DNA from: Alkalihalobacillus trypoxylicola
GTDB lineage: Bacteria > Bacillota > Bacilli > Bacillales > Bacillaceae_D
Assembly (NCBI RefSeq): GCF_001590785.1
Contig: NZ_LTAO01000038.1
Span: 106,484 to 170,483, forward strand
Length of the DNA: 64,000 nt
Direction of reading: 5' to 3'
Shown here: positions 1-9,150 of the stretch, piece after piece
Layout of the letters: each line of letters begins with the position of its first letter
How positions within the stretch are numbered: the first letter of the stretch is position 1
Program-made: the position numbers and the translations under genes
Notes under the pieces: model-generated
The model's database searches: none
Seen by the model: the letters and a program-made list of their open reading frames with translations, nothing else
What the model was told of the DNA's origin: nothing

Positions 1-83
1 TTTTCTTTTAAGATAAAATTAAGTATGATCAATCAATAAAACCTTTTGTTCTCAATTTTTTTAGAGAAAGGAGAGTCATCAAG

Positions 84-866
84 ATGTGGACATTTAACAC
101 CGAGGATGCACGGGCCACAATCATCATGATACATGGTGCTGGTGAACATCATGGCCGATATGAATGGTTAGCACAAAAATGGAATGAACATGGTATAGAT
201 GTAATTATGGGGGATTTGCCAGGTCAAGGGAAAACGAGAGGGAAAAGGGGACATATTAATCATTTCTCTCAATATTTAGATACGATTGATGAATGGATGG
301 AAGAAGCGATGAATAAGCCTTATCCGATTTATTTATTCGGACACAGCATGGGTGGACTAATCGCGATTAGATATGTGATGGAAAGAAAGAAAACCCCTGT
401 TAAAGGACTTATTCTCTCTTCACCATGTCTAGGGCTTTACAAACCTCCTTCACAAGGGAAGGAAATGATGTCAAAAGCTTTACATCGGGTAAGTCCAGGT
501 TTAACTGTGCACTCTGGTATAAAAACAGAGCACGTCACTAGAAATGATGAAATTAGAGAGCTTTATCTAAAGGATGAACTTCGAGTGAGTAAAGTTTCAG
601 TTAGATGGTATCGTGAATTGAGTAAGGCGATGCATGTAGCGAATCGATATCCGGAAAAAATGCCTGATCTACCGATTATGGTATTACAAGCAGGCGATGA
701 TTTTATCGTTAATAAATATGATGTGAAAGATTGGTTTGATAGCTTGGATGTGAAAGAGAAGCATTATAAAGAGTGGGATGGTTTGTATCATGAAATCTTT
801 AATGAACCAGAAAGAGAAGTAGTGTTCCGATATGCAATAGGACTAATTAATTTACTAGAGCATTAA
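84..866 (+). CDS. ytpA: alpha/beta-hydrolase, lysophospholipase type (YtpA)
   Basis: Serine hydrolase expected to cleave acyl esters of phospholipids or monoacylglycerols. The B. subtilis relative YtpA is linked to making the phospholipid antibiotic bacilysocin. The 260-residue protein has the oxyanion-hole stretch HGAGEH at 17-22, the nucleophile elbow GHSMG with Ser88, a probable acid Asp206 in AGDDFIV and the catalytic His236 in LYHEIF. This is a complete triad in the right order. I see no signal peptide, so it should act in the cytosol or on the inner membrane face. AAAGGAG sits 10 bases before the ATG. It is followed 85 bp later by the co-oriented ytpB, the same pair as in B. subtilis. 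The family and triad are clear; the exact substrate is inferred from synteny. Confidence 0.88.
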   Translation: MWTFNTEDARATIIMIHGAGEHHGRYEWLAQKWNEHGIDVIMGDLPGQGKTRGKRGHINHFSQYLDTIDEWMEEAMNKPYPIYLFGHSMGGLIAIRYVMERKKTPVKGLILSSPCLGLYKPPSQGKEMMSKALHRVSPGLTVHSGIKTEHVTRNDEIRELYLKDELRVSKVSVRWYRELSKAMHVANRYPEKMPDLPIMVLQAGDDFIVNKYDVKDWFDSLDVKEKHYKEWDGLYHEIFNEPEREVVFRYAIGLINLLEH

Positions 867-951
867 GGAATAGCTCTTTCGTCAGGGAATTGTTGTTATA
901 ACGATTTTATGATAACGTATGGAAGAGCAATTTTTGAAGGAGGCTATACTC

Positions 952-2007
952 TTGAAAGTCCCAACTCACCCTATCCCATTATTAATCAATATATATCGAG
1001 ATGTATTGCCTACTGTACATAGATATTATAATCAATGGAAGGAACGAGCCGAAGAGATACCAGACCCAGAACTTCGTAAACAAGCGTTAGACGCTCTTGA
1101 AAAAAAGGAATTCCATTGCGAAGGCGGCGGGGTTTTTGGGCTACTTGCCCGAGAACGGTTTGATGAACTGATTCAATTTATTATAGCTTATCAAATCATG
1201 TGTGATTATCTTGATAATTTATGTGATCAAAGTGACTATCAAGATCCTAAAGATTTTAGGTCCTTACACAATGCCTTGCAAGCAGCGTTAACTCCGGGTG
1301 AACCATTGACTAATTACTATCAATATCGTTTAGAGCAAGATGATGGTGGCTATCTACATGAATTAATTGAAACCTGTCAGCAAATTTTGATTTCTTTCCC
1401 ATCTTTTAGAGTGGTGCAAAACAACATGCTGCTTTTAAGTGAGCTGTACAGTGATCTTCAAGTGCATAAGCATGTAAAAAGTGAAGAAAGACTTTCACGA
1501 TTAAAAGAATGGTTTGTTCAATATAAAGAGGAAATTCCTACGATGACATGGTTTGAGTTTTCGGCATGTACCGGCTCAACATTAGGTATTTATTCTTTGG
1601 CTACCTATTCAACCATGGAACAACTTACGTTAGAACAAGCAAATCAGATAAAAAATGGTTATTATCCCTGGGTTCAAGGGGTTCACTTACTTTTAGATTA
1701 TTTTATTGATCAAGAAGAAGATAGGGTAGATGATGAATTAAACTTTTTAACCTATTATAAAAGTGAGGAAGAGATGAAGGAGAGATTTCGCTTCTTTGTT
1801 CAAAAGGCAGAGGAATCCTTGCTAACTTTACCTGATCCGAAATTTCATCGAAATATATGGCGTGGAATGATTGCCATTTATATGTCGGATGAAAAGGTAC
1901 AACGAAATAAAGAATTGAAAAAAAAATCTAAGCAATTAATAAAGCTGGGAGGGCTTCCTACTATCCTGTTTTATTTAAATGGCTGGATATATAGACGTGA
2001 TAAATAA
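952..2007 (+). CDS. ytpB: tetraprenyl-beta-curcumene synthase (DUF2600, YtpB)
   Basis: Family DUF2600. The B. subtilis member YtpB is a large terpene synthase converting heptaprenyl (C35) diphosphate to tetraprenyl-beta-curcumene, precursor of sesquarterpenes found in spores. Seen here: a mostly helical soluble protein of 351 residues with an aspartate-rich CDYLDNLCDQ segment near residues 84-93 and a second acidic cluster (DYFIDQEEDRVDD) in the C-terminal third, as expected for metal-diphosphate binding. I start it at TTG 952 because AAGGAGG ends 8 bases upstream. The in-frame ATG at 919 would place that ribosome site inside the gene. It lies just after ytpA, matching the B. subtilis order. 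No terminator of its own is obvious; the repeat element at 2011-2228 follows directly. Confidence 0.85.
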   Translation: MKVPTHPIPLLINIYRDVLPTVHRYYNQWKERAEEIPDPELRKQALDALEKKEFHCEGGGVFGLLARERFDELIQFIIAYQIMCDYLDNLCDQSDYQDPKDFRSLHNALQAALTPGEPLTNYYQYRLEQDDGGYLHELIETCQQILISFPSFRVVQNNMLLLSELYSDLQVHKHVKSEERLSRLKEWFVQYKEEIPTMTWFEFSACTGSTLGIYSLATYSTMEQLTLEQANQIKNGYYPWVQGVHLLLDYFIDQEEDRVDDELNFLTYYKSEEEMKERFRFFVQKAEESLLTLPDPKFHRNIWRGMIAIYMSDEKVQRNKELKKKSKQLIKLGGLPTILFYLNGWIYRRDK

Positions 2008-2010
2008 AAA

Positions 2011-2228
2011 GAGACTGTGACAATACTCACTCACGAAAGAATGATTCCACACCTGATAGGTGACTAGCTGTTCGCTCGCTTACGTATTCCATAGGGAATC
2101 TGCCTGTTCAAAAAAACCCTCCTTTTTTCGAGAAGGAGGGTTCGTTGTTTGTTATTGATGTTTGTATCCATTACACACATCGTTTCTCTAATGTAATGAT
2201 TTTAAAACAGTTTTTGTCCCAGTCCCTT
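2011..2228. repeat. 218-bp intergenic element with inverted ends, IS1182-like termini
   Basis: The non-coding gap between ytpB and the carbonic anhydrase gene is bounded by inverted copies of a short motif: gagactgtgacaata at 2011-2025 and, on the other strand, gggactgggacaaaa at 2226-2212. A closely similar motif forms the right end of the IS1182-family element (10956-10970 region, minus strand). Inside lies a segment (about 2012-2142) that recurs in inverted orientation at 28695-28817. No open frame is present. It may be a non-autonomous element mobilised by an IS1182 transposase; that origin is inference. Confidence 0.55.
2108..2142 (-). terminator. rho-independent terminator of the carbonic anhydrase gene
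   Basis: Inverted repeat aaccctcctt / aaggagggtt (arms 2115-2124 and 2133-2142). Read on the minus strand it is followed by a run of seven T, so it terminates leftward transcription from the gene ending at 2234. The hairpin belongs to the repeated element also found after ytmP. Confidence 0.75.
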
Positions 2229-2233
2229 CTGAA

Positions 2234-2800
2234 TCACTTGCTATATCCATCAACTAATAAGTCGAGCTCACCCGTTTCAGGATGAATGACTAAGCCATGA
2301 ACTGGAACATCATTAGGTAGTAAAGGGTGATTTTTAACCATTTTTACGCTATGTAAAACATTGTCCTCTACATTTGCAAAACCAGATAGGAATTTTTTTA
2401 CATCAACGCCACTATATTCAAGTGAATCTATTGTATTGACATCTACTCCTCTTGATTTAAGCTTTTCAATCACACCATTGGGCTCTAATCCCGTCATACC
2501 ACAGCCATGATGGCCGACAATAAGCACTTCTTCTGCTTTTAATTCAATTAAGGCAACTAAGATGCTTCGCATAATAGAACCGAATGGATGTGAAATAACA
2601 GCTCCCGCATTGCGAATAATTTTGGCGTCACCATTTTTCAAATCCATAGAACGATGCAATAACTCAACTAATCTAGTATCCATACATGTTAAAATGACTA
2701 ATTTTTTTTGTGGAAACTTGGTCGTTTGATATTGCTCATATTCTTTATCTTCGACAAATGTTTTATTATACGTAAGAATTTTATCTAAAATGGTTGTCAT
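2234..2800 (-). CDS. ytiB: beta-class carbonic anhydrase (YtiB)
   Basis: Interconverts CO2 and bicarbonate in the cytosol, supplying bicarbonate for carboxylations. The zinc ligands of the beta class are present: Cys39 in CMDTR, His97 and Cys100 in GHHGCG. The Asp41-Arg43 dyad that gates the zinc is also intact. Length is 188 residues, like B. subtilis YtiB. I start at ATG 2800, with AGAGGTG six bases upstream; the GTG at 2809 lies inside that ribosome site. It is a single-gene unit, convergent with ytpB and separated from it by the inverted-end repeat element that carries its terminator. Activity is well supported by the conserved residues; physiological role is inferred. Confidence 0.9.
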   Translation of the reverse strand: MTTILDKILTYNKTFVEDKEYEQYQTTKFPQKKLVILTCMDTRLVELLHRSMDLKNGDAKIIRNAGAVISHPFGSIMRSILVALIELKAEEVLIVGHHGCGMTGLEPNGVIEKLKSRGVDVNTIDSLEYSGVDVKKFLSGFANVEDNVLHSVKMVKNHPLLPNDVPVHGLVIHPETGELDLLVDGYSK

Positions 2801-2872
2801 TTTGAGCACCTCTTCTGTGGAGTTTTTTTAATTATTCTATCTAAACATTTAAATATGTCAAGACAAAGATTC

Positions 2873-3445
2873 TTATCTTTTTTCGATAGCGATAATAAAA
2901 GGAGGATTATTTTCTTGATTGATGAAACCGTATTGAAGGACATGAAATGTTTCTTGTTCAAGTGTTTGAACAAACGGAAGAATTCGGTCCCGCTCTTTTT
3001 TTCCTTCTTCATGCCCGTGATAAATGACTAAAATAATAAATGCATTCTTAGGTAAATGATCTAATAAGGATGTAATGGCTTCTATCGTTGTAACTGACTG
3101 TGTGACGACAGATTTGTCACCACCAGGGAGATAGCCAAGGTTAAAAACAGCTGCTTTAATCTTTTTCCAATCATCTTTCTGAATGATAGAAGTTAAATCA
3201 CTATGACTGTGTTGAAAAAGAGAAACTCTTTTTCTATAACCAGACTTGAGAAGTCTTTCTTCTGTTGCCTCAACAGCTTGCTTTTGAATATCTAGACTAA
3301 ATACATGACCTTTATCGCCAACAAGCTTTGCCAAAGTAAGAGTGTCATGTCCATTTCCAGCTGTACAATCGATAGCATAATCACCCTCATTTAAGGCTTG
3401 ATCCATTAAAAAGCGTGAGAAGGGAAGGATACCTAAAAGTTTCAT
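2873..3445 (-). CDS. mnmM: SAM-dependent methyltransferase MnmM/YtqB (tRNA wobble uridine)
   Basis: Rossmann-fold methyltransferase of the YtqB family. The B. subtilis and Staphylococcus members, renamed MnmM, methylate nm5s2U at the tRNA wobble position to mnm5s2U, the step done in E. coli by the MnmC methylase domain. The SAM-binding motif DCTAGNGHDT lies near residues 26-35, and FNLGYLPGGDK near residues 105-115 fits the substrate side of the family. At 190 residues it has the family length. An ATG at 3451 would overlap the ytqA stop as ATGA but sits only three bases from the AGGAGG; the ATG at 3445, nine bases away, is preferred. The two genes are translationally close, as in B. subtilis ytqAB. 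Confidence 0.86.
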   Translation of the reverse strand: MKLLGILPFSRFLMDQALNEGDYAIDCTAGNGHDTLTLAKLVGDKGHVFSLDIQKQAVEATEERLLKSGYRKRVSLFQHSHSDLTSIIQKDDWKKIKAAVFNLGYLPGGDKSVVTQSVTTIEAITSLLDHLPKNAFIILVIYHGHEEGKKERDRILPFVQTLEQETFHVLQYGFINQENNPPFIIAIEKR

Positions 3446-3447
3446 GC

Positions 3448-4404
3448 TCATATCCCTCCTTTGTAGAATTTGCCTTGCCAGCTATTTCGATTTTTTAATT
3501 CTGCTTCTATACGGTTTAATACGGACCATTTTCCCATGCTCCACATTGGACCTATCATTAAATCTCCAGGACCATCCCCTGTTAGTCGATGAATCATCAT
3601 ATGAGGTGGTAGAATTTCTAGCTGATCGACGACAAGGTTTACATAATCATCCATTTCCATTAACTCTAAAAGTCCCTTTTCATATTGTTTGGCAAGAGGA
3701 GTTTTCTTTAGGACATGAAGAAGGTGAATTTTAATTCCTTGAACATCTAGCTTGGCTACTTCTTTGGCTGTTTCTAGCATCATTTCTGGTGTTTCTAATG
3801 GTAGGCCATTGATAATATGTGAACACACAGCAATTCCATGCTTCCGCAGTTTTTCTACTCCTTCTTTATAGCAAGAATAGTCATGAGCGCGATTAATGAA
3901 TTGAGCGGTTTTTTCGTGAACCGTTTGGAGTCCAAGCTCTACCCATAAATAGGTCCGTTTATTTAGTTCAGCTAAATATTCCACCACATCCTCAGGCAAA
4001 CAATCGGGACGAGTGGCAATCGATAAACCTACAACATCCTCTTGTTCAAGAATCGGCTCATATAGTCTTTTCAACGTTTCAACGGGTGCATAGGTATTAG
4101 TATAAGCTTGAAAATAACCGATGTATTTTCCTTCTTTCCACTTGCGGTGCATTCTGTTTTTAATCGTATGGAATTGTGTAATAAGGTCATCTTCACGGTT
4201 TCCTGCAAAATCACCAGAACCTCGTTCGCTACAAAAGGTACAGCCACCATAGGCCACTTTTCCATCTCTATTCGGACAGTCGAAGCCCGCATCTAAAGGA
4301 ATTTTAAATACTTTTGTACCGAATTCATTTTTTAAATGCTGATTCCAAGTGTAGTATCTCTTCTCTCCAAAAAAGGTTGGTTTATTCATATCTTCTATTT
4401 TCAT
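3448..4404 (-). CDS. ytqA: radical SAM protein YtqA (TIGR01212 family)
   Basis: Member of the radical-SAM family related to the Elp3/YhcC group; function unproven, probably RNA-linked by its association with the tRNA methyltransferase gene downstream. The 318-residue protein carries the cluster-binding cysteines Cys43, Cys55 and Cys58 (DCPNRDGKVAYGGCTFC), spaced C-x11-C-x2-C, which is characteristic of this family rather than the usual C-x3-C-x2-C. The SAM-binding barrel continues to about residue 290, including SIATRPDCL near 127-135. It begins the minus-strand pair ytqA-mnmM; the two reading frames abut or overlap by a few bases. The upstream gap to the divergent MFS gene (4405-4593) should hold both promoters, though I cannot point to convincing boxes. 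Confidence 0.87.
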   Translation of the reverse strand: MKIEDMNKPTFFGEKRYYTWNQHLKNEFGTKVFKIPLDAGFDCPNRDGKVAYGGCTFCSERGSGDFAGNREDDLITQFHTIKNRMHRKWKEGKYIGYFQAYTNTYAPVETLKRLYEPILEQEDVVGLSIATRPDCLPEDVVEYLAELNKRTYLWVELGLQTVHEKTAQFINRAHDYSCYKEGVEKLRKHGIAVCSHIINGLPLETPEMMLETAKEVAKLDVQGIKIHLLHVLKKTPLAKQYEKGLLELMEMDDYVNLVVDQLEILPPHMMIHRLTGDGPGDLMIGPMWSMGKWSVLNRIEAELKNRNSWQGKFYKGGI

Positions 4405-4593
4405 TTTTTCTCATCCTTTTAATACTTTAAGCTTTCTCTATTTTATCATGGCAGATTAAAGAAACCAAAAAACAATCACTCTTTCGACAATGGAAAAATA
4501 GTAGCAATCAAGTTTAAATATAGTTGTATTTTATAGTGGCATCTAGTATATTAACTTAGGGAATCGAAATATATGTGATAGGGAGATAACATA

Positions 4594-5808
4594 ATGCCTA
4601 AATCACTTTGGTATTTACTCGTAGCTCTAACGATACAAATTACAGGGGCTTCTTTTTTATGGCCACTGAATTCATTAATTATTCATCAGGAATTAGGTAA
4701 ATCACTAACGGTAGCAGGCTTTATTTTATTTTTACATTCTGGAACGGGTGTAATTGGTAATATACTTGGCGGTCGATTTTATGATCGAATAGGAGCTTAC
4801 CGCACCATTTTGGGTGGATTATCAATTGCCGTAGTAGCAACCTTTATCTTAGCCAACAGCTATCACTCGATAATTGGCTATACTCTTTGTTTAATGGGAA
4901 TAGGATTAGGTTCAGGTATTGTGTTTCCGGCTATGTATGCTCTTGCTGGTAGTGTATGGCCTGAGGGTGGAAGAAAACCGTTTAATAACATGTATGTAGC
5001 CCAAAATTTAGGTGTTGCCTTAGGCACGGCTTGTATTGGATTAATCGCAACATTACCACTCTATGCTGTTTTTTATGCAAATGCGCTCATGTATACGGTT
5101 GTTATCATATTTGTAGCGATTACGTTTAGAAAGCTTTCCGTAAAAAATGAAGCCGTTTCACCTGTCGGATTAACAGAAGTTCCATTGAAAGCTAAAAATA
5201 AGCCTACCATTCTAGCGCTTACATTAGTATTAGTTAGTTTCTTTATATGCTGGTTAGCTTATACCCAATGGCAAGCAAATGTGTCTGTTCATACACAAAA
5301 TATCGGATTAAGCTTAAGAGACTATAGTTTATTTTGGACTGTAAATGGTCTCCTTATTGTCTTAGCACAACCAATACTGTCTATTTTTATAAAAAAATGG
5401 GTAAACTCATTAAAAAGACAAATGTTTGTTGGAATCCTATTGTTTTTTGTTTCCTATGCTATCCTAGCTCATGTTGAATTCTTTTCCGGTTTTATGGTTG
5501 CGATGATTATATTAACGATTGGTGAGATGTTTTTCTGGCCAGTTGTTCCTACGATTGCTCACCAACTAGCACCAAAAGGAAAAGAAGGAGCCTATCAAGG
5601 GATTGTGAACAGTGTATCAACTAGTGGAAAAATGATTGGTCCATTAATTGGCGGATTGTTAGTAGATCTTTATTCATTTCAAATCATGATTTATGTATTA
5701 TTAGTTTTTATTATAATTGCACAAGTAACGGCTATGCTGTATGATAAGCCATTGCGAAAGGCAAAAAATAACGAAGAGTTAAATAAAAAATCAATGAAAG
5801 GTGCTTGA
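4594..5808 (+). CDS. yttB: MFS transporter (YttB-like)
   Basis: Twelve-helix major facilitator transporter of 404 residues in the cytoplasmic membrane. The loop between helices 2 and 3 has the family signature GGRFYDRIGAYR, and hydrophobic helices fill the sequence from residue 4 to about 390, with the long central cytoplasmic loop around 185-205 (KNEAVSPVGLTEVPLKAKNK). Position directly upstream of leuS matches yttB of B. subtilis, annotated as a putative drug or metabolite exporter; the substrate is unknown. GGGAGAT precedes the ATG. The stop codon lies inside the -35 box of the leuS promoter, so the two transcription units are packed without any spacer. Confidence 0.82.
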   Translation: MPKSLWYLLVALTIQITGASFLWPLNSLIIHQELGKSLTVAGFILFLHSGTGVIGNILGGRFYDRIGAYRTILGGLSIAVVATFILANSYHSIIGYTLCLMGIGLGSGIVFPAMYALAGSVWPEGGRKPFNNMYVAQNLGVALGTACIGLIATLPLYAVFYANALMYTVVIIFVAITFRKLSVKNEAVSPVGLTEVPLKAKNKPTILALTLVLVSFFICWLAYTQWQANVSVHTQNIGLSLRDYSLFWTVNGLLIVLAQPILSIFIKKWVNSLKRQMFVGILLFFVSYAILAHVEFFSGFMVAMIILTIGEMFFWPVVPTIAHQLAPKGKEGAYQGIVNSVSTSGKMIGPLIGGLLVDLYSFQIMIYVLLVFIIIAQVTAMLYDKPLRKAKNNEELNKKSMKGA

Positions 5809-5833
5809 CAGAGCCCCTTTCTATTCATACAAT
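5805..5833 (+). promoter_or_regulatory. sigma-A promoter of the leuS leader
   Basis: TTGACA at 5805-5810, a 17-base spacer and TACAAT at 5828-5833: a near-consensus vegetative promoter. The -35 hexamer overlaps the TGA stop codon of yttB (5806-5808). Start of transcription should fall near 5840, just before the T-box leader. Confidence 0.8.
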
Positions 5834-5854
5834 ACAAATAATACGAAAAGAAGG

Positions 5855-6106
5855 CATTGAAGAAGGTCTAGTAGCTAATTATATGGAAAAACTAGAGAGC
5901 TGACGGTTGGTGCAAGTCAGTCAAAAAGATTAGTGAACTCCCCTTCCAGTCTTAAGAGTGAACGCTCGTTCAAGTAACTCTTAACGGGTCACGGCCGTTA
6001 TCCGTTTTAAGCGAACAAGTAGTAAACTTGTTAATTTGGGTGGTACCGCGGGAAATATATCAACTCTCGTCCCTTGACTGTATAGTCTTTGGGATGGGAG
6101 TTTTTT
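5855..6106 (+). promoter_or_regulatory. T-box riboswitch, leucine (leuS leader)
   Basis: Leader RNA that binds uncharged tRNA-Leu and controls termination before leuS. Seen: stem I region from about 5870; the specifier triplet CTC (Leu) at 5938-5940 in the GTGAACTC context; the conserved T-box GGGTGGTACCGCG at 6038-6050, whose UGGU pairs with the tRNA acceptor end; and a terminator hairpin, aactctcgtccc / gggatgggagtt followed by T's, at 6062-6106. Regulation by leucyl-tRNA charging follows from the established mechanism. Confidence 0.93.
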
Positions 6107-6210
6107 ATTATGTCTTTCCATCATAACGGTATTTAATAGACTTCCAAACAGGTAAAACACACTAATTTCAACATGAAATGAATGGTTTTGATAAGAAGGA
6201 GGAATTGTGA

Positions 6211-8634
6211 ATGTCTTTTTCACATAAGGAAATCGAAAAGAAATGGCAACAATTTTGGGAAGAGAATCGTACTTTTCAGACAACTGAGGATCAAGAAAAG
6301 GAAAAATTCTATGCATTAGATATGTTTCCCTTTCCATCTGGAGCAGGTCTTCATGTTGGGCATCCAGAGGGATACACAGCAACCGATATTCTAGCTAGAT
6401 TTAAAAGAATGCAGGGTTTTAATGTATTACATCCAATGGGTTGGGATGCTTTTGGATTACCTGCAGAGCAATATGCATTAGATACTGGAAATGATCCAGC
6501 AGAATTTACAAAGAAAAATATTGATACTTTCAGACGACAAATCAAATCATTAGGTTTCTCCTATGACTGGGATCGCGAAGTTGCCACTACAGATGCGGAC
6601 TATTATAAGTGGACTCAGTGGATTTTTCTAAAGCTTTACGAAAATGATTTAGCTTATCTTGATGAGGTAGCGGTCAATTGGTGTCCAGCACTTGGTACCG
6701 TTCTAGCAAATGAAGAGGTCATTGATGGAAAGAGTGAACGAGGTGGACACCCAGTAATTAGGCGCCCTATGAAACAATGGATGCTGAAGATTACGGCTTA
6801 TGCGGATCGTTTAATAGATGATTTAGAAGATTTAGATTGGCCAGAAAGTATAAAGGATATGCAAAGAAATTGGATAGGTCGCTCTGAAGGAGCAGAGGTG
6901 ACCTTTCAAATAGATGGATACGAAAAACAGGTTACAGTCTTTACAACGAGACCAGATACCCTTTTTGGTGCTACTTATATGGTTCTAGCCCCGGAACATC
7001 CTTATGTCGATCAAATAACGACCGATGAATATCAAAAATCTGTAGCTTTATATAAAGAGCAAGTGGCTGCTAAAAGTGATTTAGAAAGAACAGAACTTTC
7101 GAAGGATAAAACAGGAGTTTTCACTGGAGCTTATGCAATTAACCCCGCAAATGGAGAAAAAATCCCTGTTTGGATTGCTGATTATGTATTAGCAAGCTAT
7201 GGAACGGGTGCTATTATGGCTGTTCCAGCTCATGATGAAAGAGACTATGAGTTTGCTAAAAAGTTCGACCTGTCTATTCAGGAAGTTGTGGCTGGTGGAG
7301 ATGTATCTAAAGAAGCTTATATAGGAGATGGACCGCATGTTCATTCTGGTTTCTTAAATGATCTATATAAAGAAGAAGCCATTACAAAGATGATTGATTG
7401 GTTAGAGGAGAAAGAACTGGGGACGAAAAAGGTCACTTATCGTCTTCGTGATTGGTTATTTAGCCGCCAAAGGTACTGGGGAGAGCCGATTCCAATCATA
7501 CATTGGCAAGATGGCACGATGACAGCATTAAAAGAAGAGGAATTACCATTAACGTTACCTTTTATGTCTGAAATCCGGCCTTCTGATACGGGAGAATCAC
7601 CTCTTGCTAACAATAAAGAATGGTTAGAGGTCGTTGACCCAGAAACAGGGATGAAAGGACGGCGCGAAACGAATACAATGCCAAACTGGGCAGGTAGCTG
7701 CTGGTATTATTTAAGGTATATTGACCCTAAAAATGACCAAATGCTTGCCGATCCAGAAAAGCTAAAACAATGGTTACCAGTTGATATTTATATCGGTGGG
7801 CAAGAGCACGCGGTATTACATTTATTATATGCACGCTTTTGGCACAAATTTTTATATGATATAGGAGTGGTTCCAACGAAAGAGCCGTTCCAAAAATTGT
7901 ATAATCAAGGTATGATATTAGGCGAAAACAATGAAAAGATGAGTAAATCCAAAGGAAACGTAGTAAATCCTGATGAAGTAGTGGAAAGCCATGGGGCAGA
8001 TACTCTTCGATTATATGAAATGTTTATGGGACCTTTGGATGCTTCGATCGCTTGGTCAACTAATGGATTAGATGGCTCTAGAAGATTTTTAGATAGGATT
8101 TGGCGTTTACTTATTAATGAACAAACCAATGAACTAAGTGATGTTGTTCAAGATTGTATTAGTAACGATGATTTTACTCGCGTTTATCATCAAACCGTTA
8201 AAAAAGTAAGTGATGATCTTGAGGGACTAAGATTTAACGTCGCGATTTCACAATTGATGGTCTTTACAAATGAGGCTTACAAGCAAGATAAACTTCCAAA
8301 AGAAATAATCGAAGGCTTCGTTAAATTATTAGCTCCAATCGTTCCACATTTAGCAGAAGAATTGTGGCATAAGCTAGGTCATGAAGATAGTATTTCATAT
8401 GTATCTTGGCCTCATTATGATGAAAAATGGCTAGTGGAAAACGAAGTAGAAGTCGTTGTTCAATTAAATGGAAAAGTAAAAGCAAAGCTAGTCATACCCG
8501 CGGATGCAAATAGAGAGCAAATGCAAGAACTAGCGTTAGCAGATGAGAAAGTCCAAGACGCTTTAGACGGTAAATCGGTCAAAAAAATCATTGCCGTACC
8601 AGGGAAATTAATTAATATCGTGGTAGGAGCTTAA
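6211..8634 (+). CDS. leuS: leucyl-tRNA synthetase
   Basis: Charges tRNA-Leu with leucine in the cytosol. Class I synthetase of 807 residues, the usual size for Bacillus. The HIGH-type signature reads HVGH at 48-51 after [10 protein letters not shown]. The CP1 editing domain follows at roughly 220-420 and includes the threonine-rich [12 protein letters not shown] segment and the [15 protein letters not shown] stretch that places the editing aspartate. The KMSKS loop is at 576-580. A C-terminal anticodon-binding region and the small C-terminal domain complete it. AGGAGG precedes the ATG. The gene has its own promoter and leucine T-box leader. A weak hairpin downstream (8638-8692) is the probable terminator. 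Confidence 0.97.
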   Translation: MSFSHKEIEKKWQQFWEENRTFQTTEDQEKEKFYALDMFPFPSGAGLHVGHPEGYTATDILARFKRMQGFNVLHPMGWDAFGLPAEQYALDTGNDPAEFTKKNIDTFRRQIKSLGFSYDWDREVATTDADYYKWTQWIFLKLYENDLAYLDEVAVNWCPALGTVLANEEVIDGKSERGGHPVIRRPMKQWMLKITAYADRLIDDLEDLDWPESIKDMQRNWIGRSEGAEVTFQIDGYEKQVTVFTTRPDTLFGATYMVLAPEHPYVDQITTDEYQKSVALYKEQVAAKSDLERTELSKDKTGVFTGAYAINPANGEKIPVWIADYVLASYGTGAIMAVPAHDERDYEFAKKFDLSIQEVVAGGDVSKEAYIGDGPHVHSGFLNDLYKEEAITKMIDWLEEKELGTKKVTYRLRDWLFSRQRYWGEPIPIIHWQDGTMTALKEEELPLTLPFMSEIRPSDTGESPLANNKEWLEVVDPETGMKGRRETNTMPNWAGSCWYYLRYIDPKNDQMLADPEKLKQWLPVDIYIGGQEHAVLHLLYARFWHKFLYDIGVVPTKEPFQKLYNQGMILGENNEKMSKSKGNVVNPDEVVESHGADTLRLYEMFMGPLDASIAWSTNGLDGSRRFLDRIWRLLINEQTNELSDVVQDCISNDDFTRVYHQTVKKVSDDLEGLRFNVAISQLMVFTNEAYKQDKLPKEIIEGFVKLLAPIVPHLAEELWHKLGHEDSISYVSWPHYDEKWLVENEVEVVVQLNGKVKAKLVIPADANREQMQELALADEKVQDALDGKSVKKIIAVPGKLINIVVGA

Positions 8635-8637
8635 TAC

Positions 8638-8692
8638 AAAGGGTTTGCCCCTATAGTCGAGGAATTGACTTGCAGGGTGCAGCCCTTTTTTT
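8638..8692 (+). terminator. probable leuS terminator
   Basis: aaagggtttgc pairs imperfectly with gcagcccttt across a ~35-base interior, followed by seven T. The stem is bulged, so the call is moderate; placement directly after the leuS stop supports it. Confidence 0.5.
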
Positions 8693-8760
8693 GCTTTATA
8701 AAAAAGGCTAAAGGAGTTTGATTGCTGGACTTTTAAAAGAAAGACAACTGAATTAAAAAA

Positions 8761-9150
8761 GGTCAAAAGGAGAAGCGCTATTCACCCGAAAAAGGCGGTG
8801 GACCAAGAAACTGGTCAAAAGGAAGCTGTCATTTAGACTGAAATGACAGCCACAGCTAAGAAAAGCGGTCAAAAGGAAGCTGTCATTTAGACTGAAATGA
8901 CAGCCACAGCATTAAAAAGGTCAAAAGGAGGAGCACTATTCACCCGAAAAGCGAGCGCAACCAGGAAAGCGGTCAAAAGGGAGCCGTCTATTCACCCGCA
9001 AAAGGTGGAGGAACAGGAAAGTGGTCGAAAGGAAGTCGTCTATTCACCCGAAAAAGGTGGAGGAACAGGAAAAGAGTCAAAAGGAAAAGCTCTATTCACC
9101 CGAAACAGCGCCTGAACAAGGAAAGCGGTCGAAAAGGAAAGAGGTCGAGA
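8761..9150. repeat. 52-bp tandem repeat array, left part (seven units plus a fragment)
   Basis: Seven direct repeats begin with ggtcaaaagg (or agtcaaaagg/ggtcgaaagg) at 8761, 8813, 8867, 8919, 8971, 9023 and 9075; an eighth starts at 9127 and decays. Spacing is 52 bp (one unit 54). Most units contain ctattcacccgaaaa about 18 bases in; units two and three instead carry agctgtcattt / aaatgacagc, a perfect hairpin. Units touch each other with no spacer. 52 is not a multiple of three and no gene-like frame results, so the array is non-coding. The same array resumes at 10985 beyond the IS element. Confidence 0.9.
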
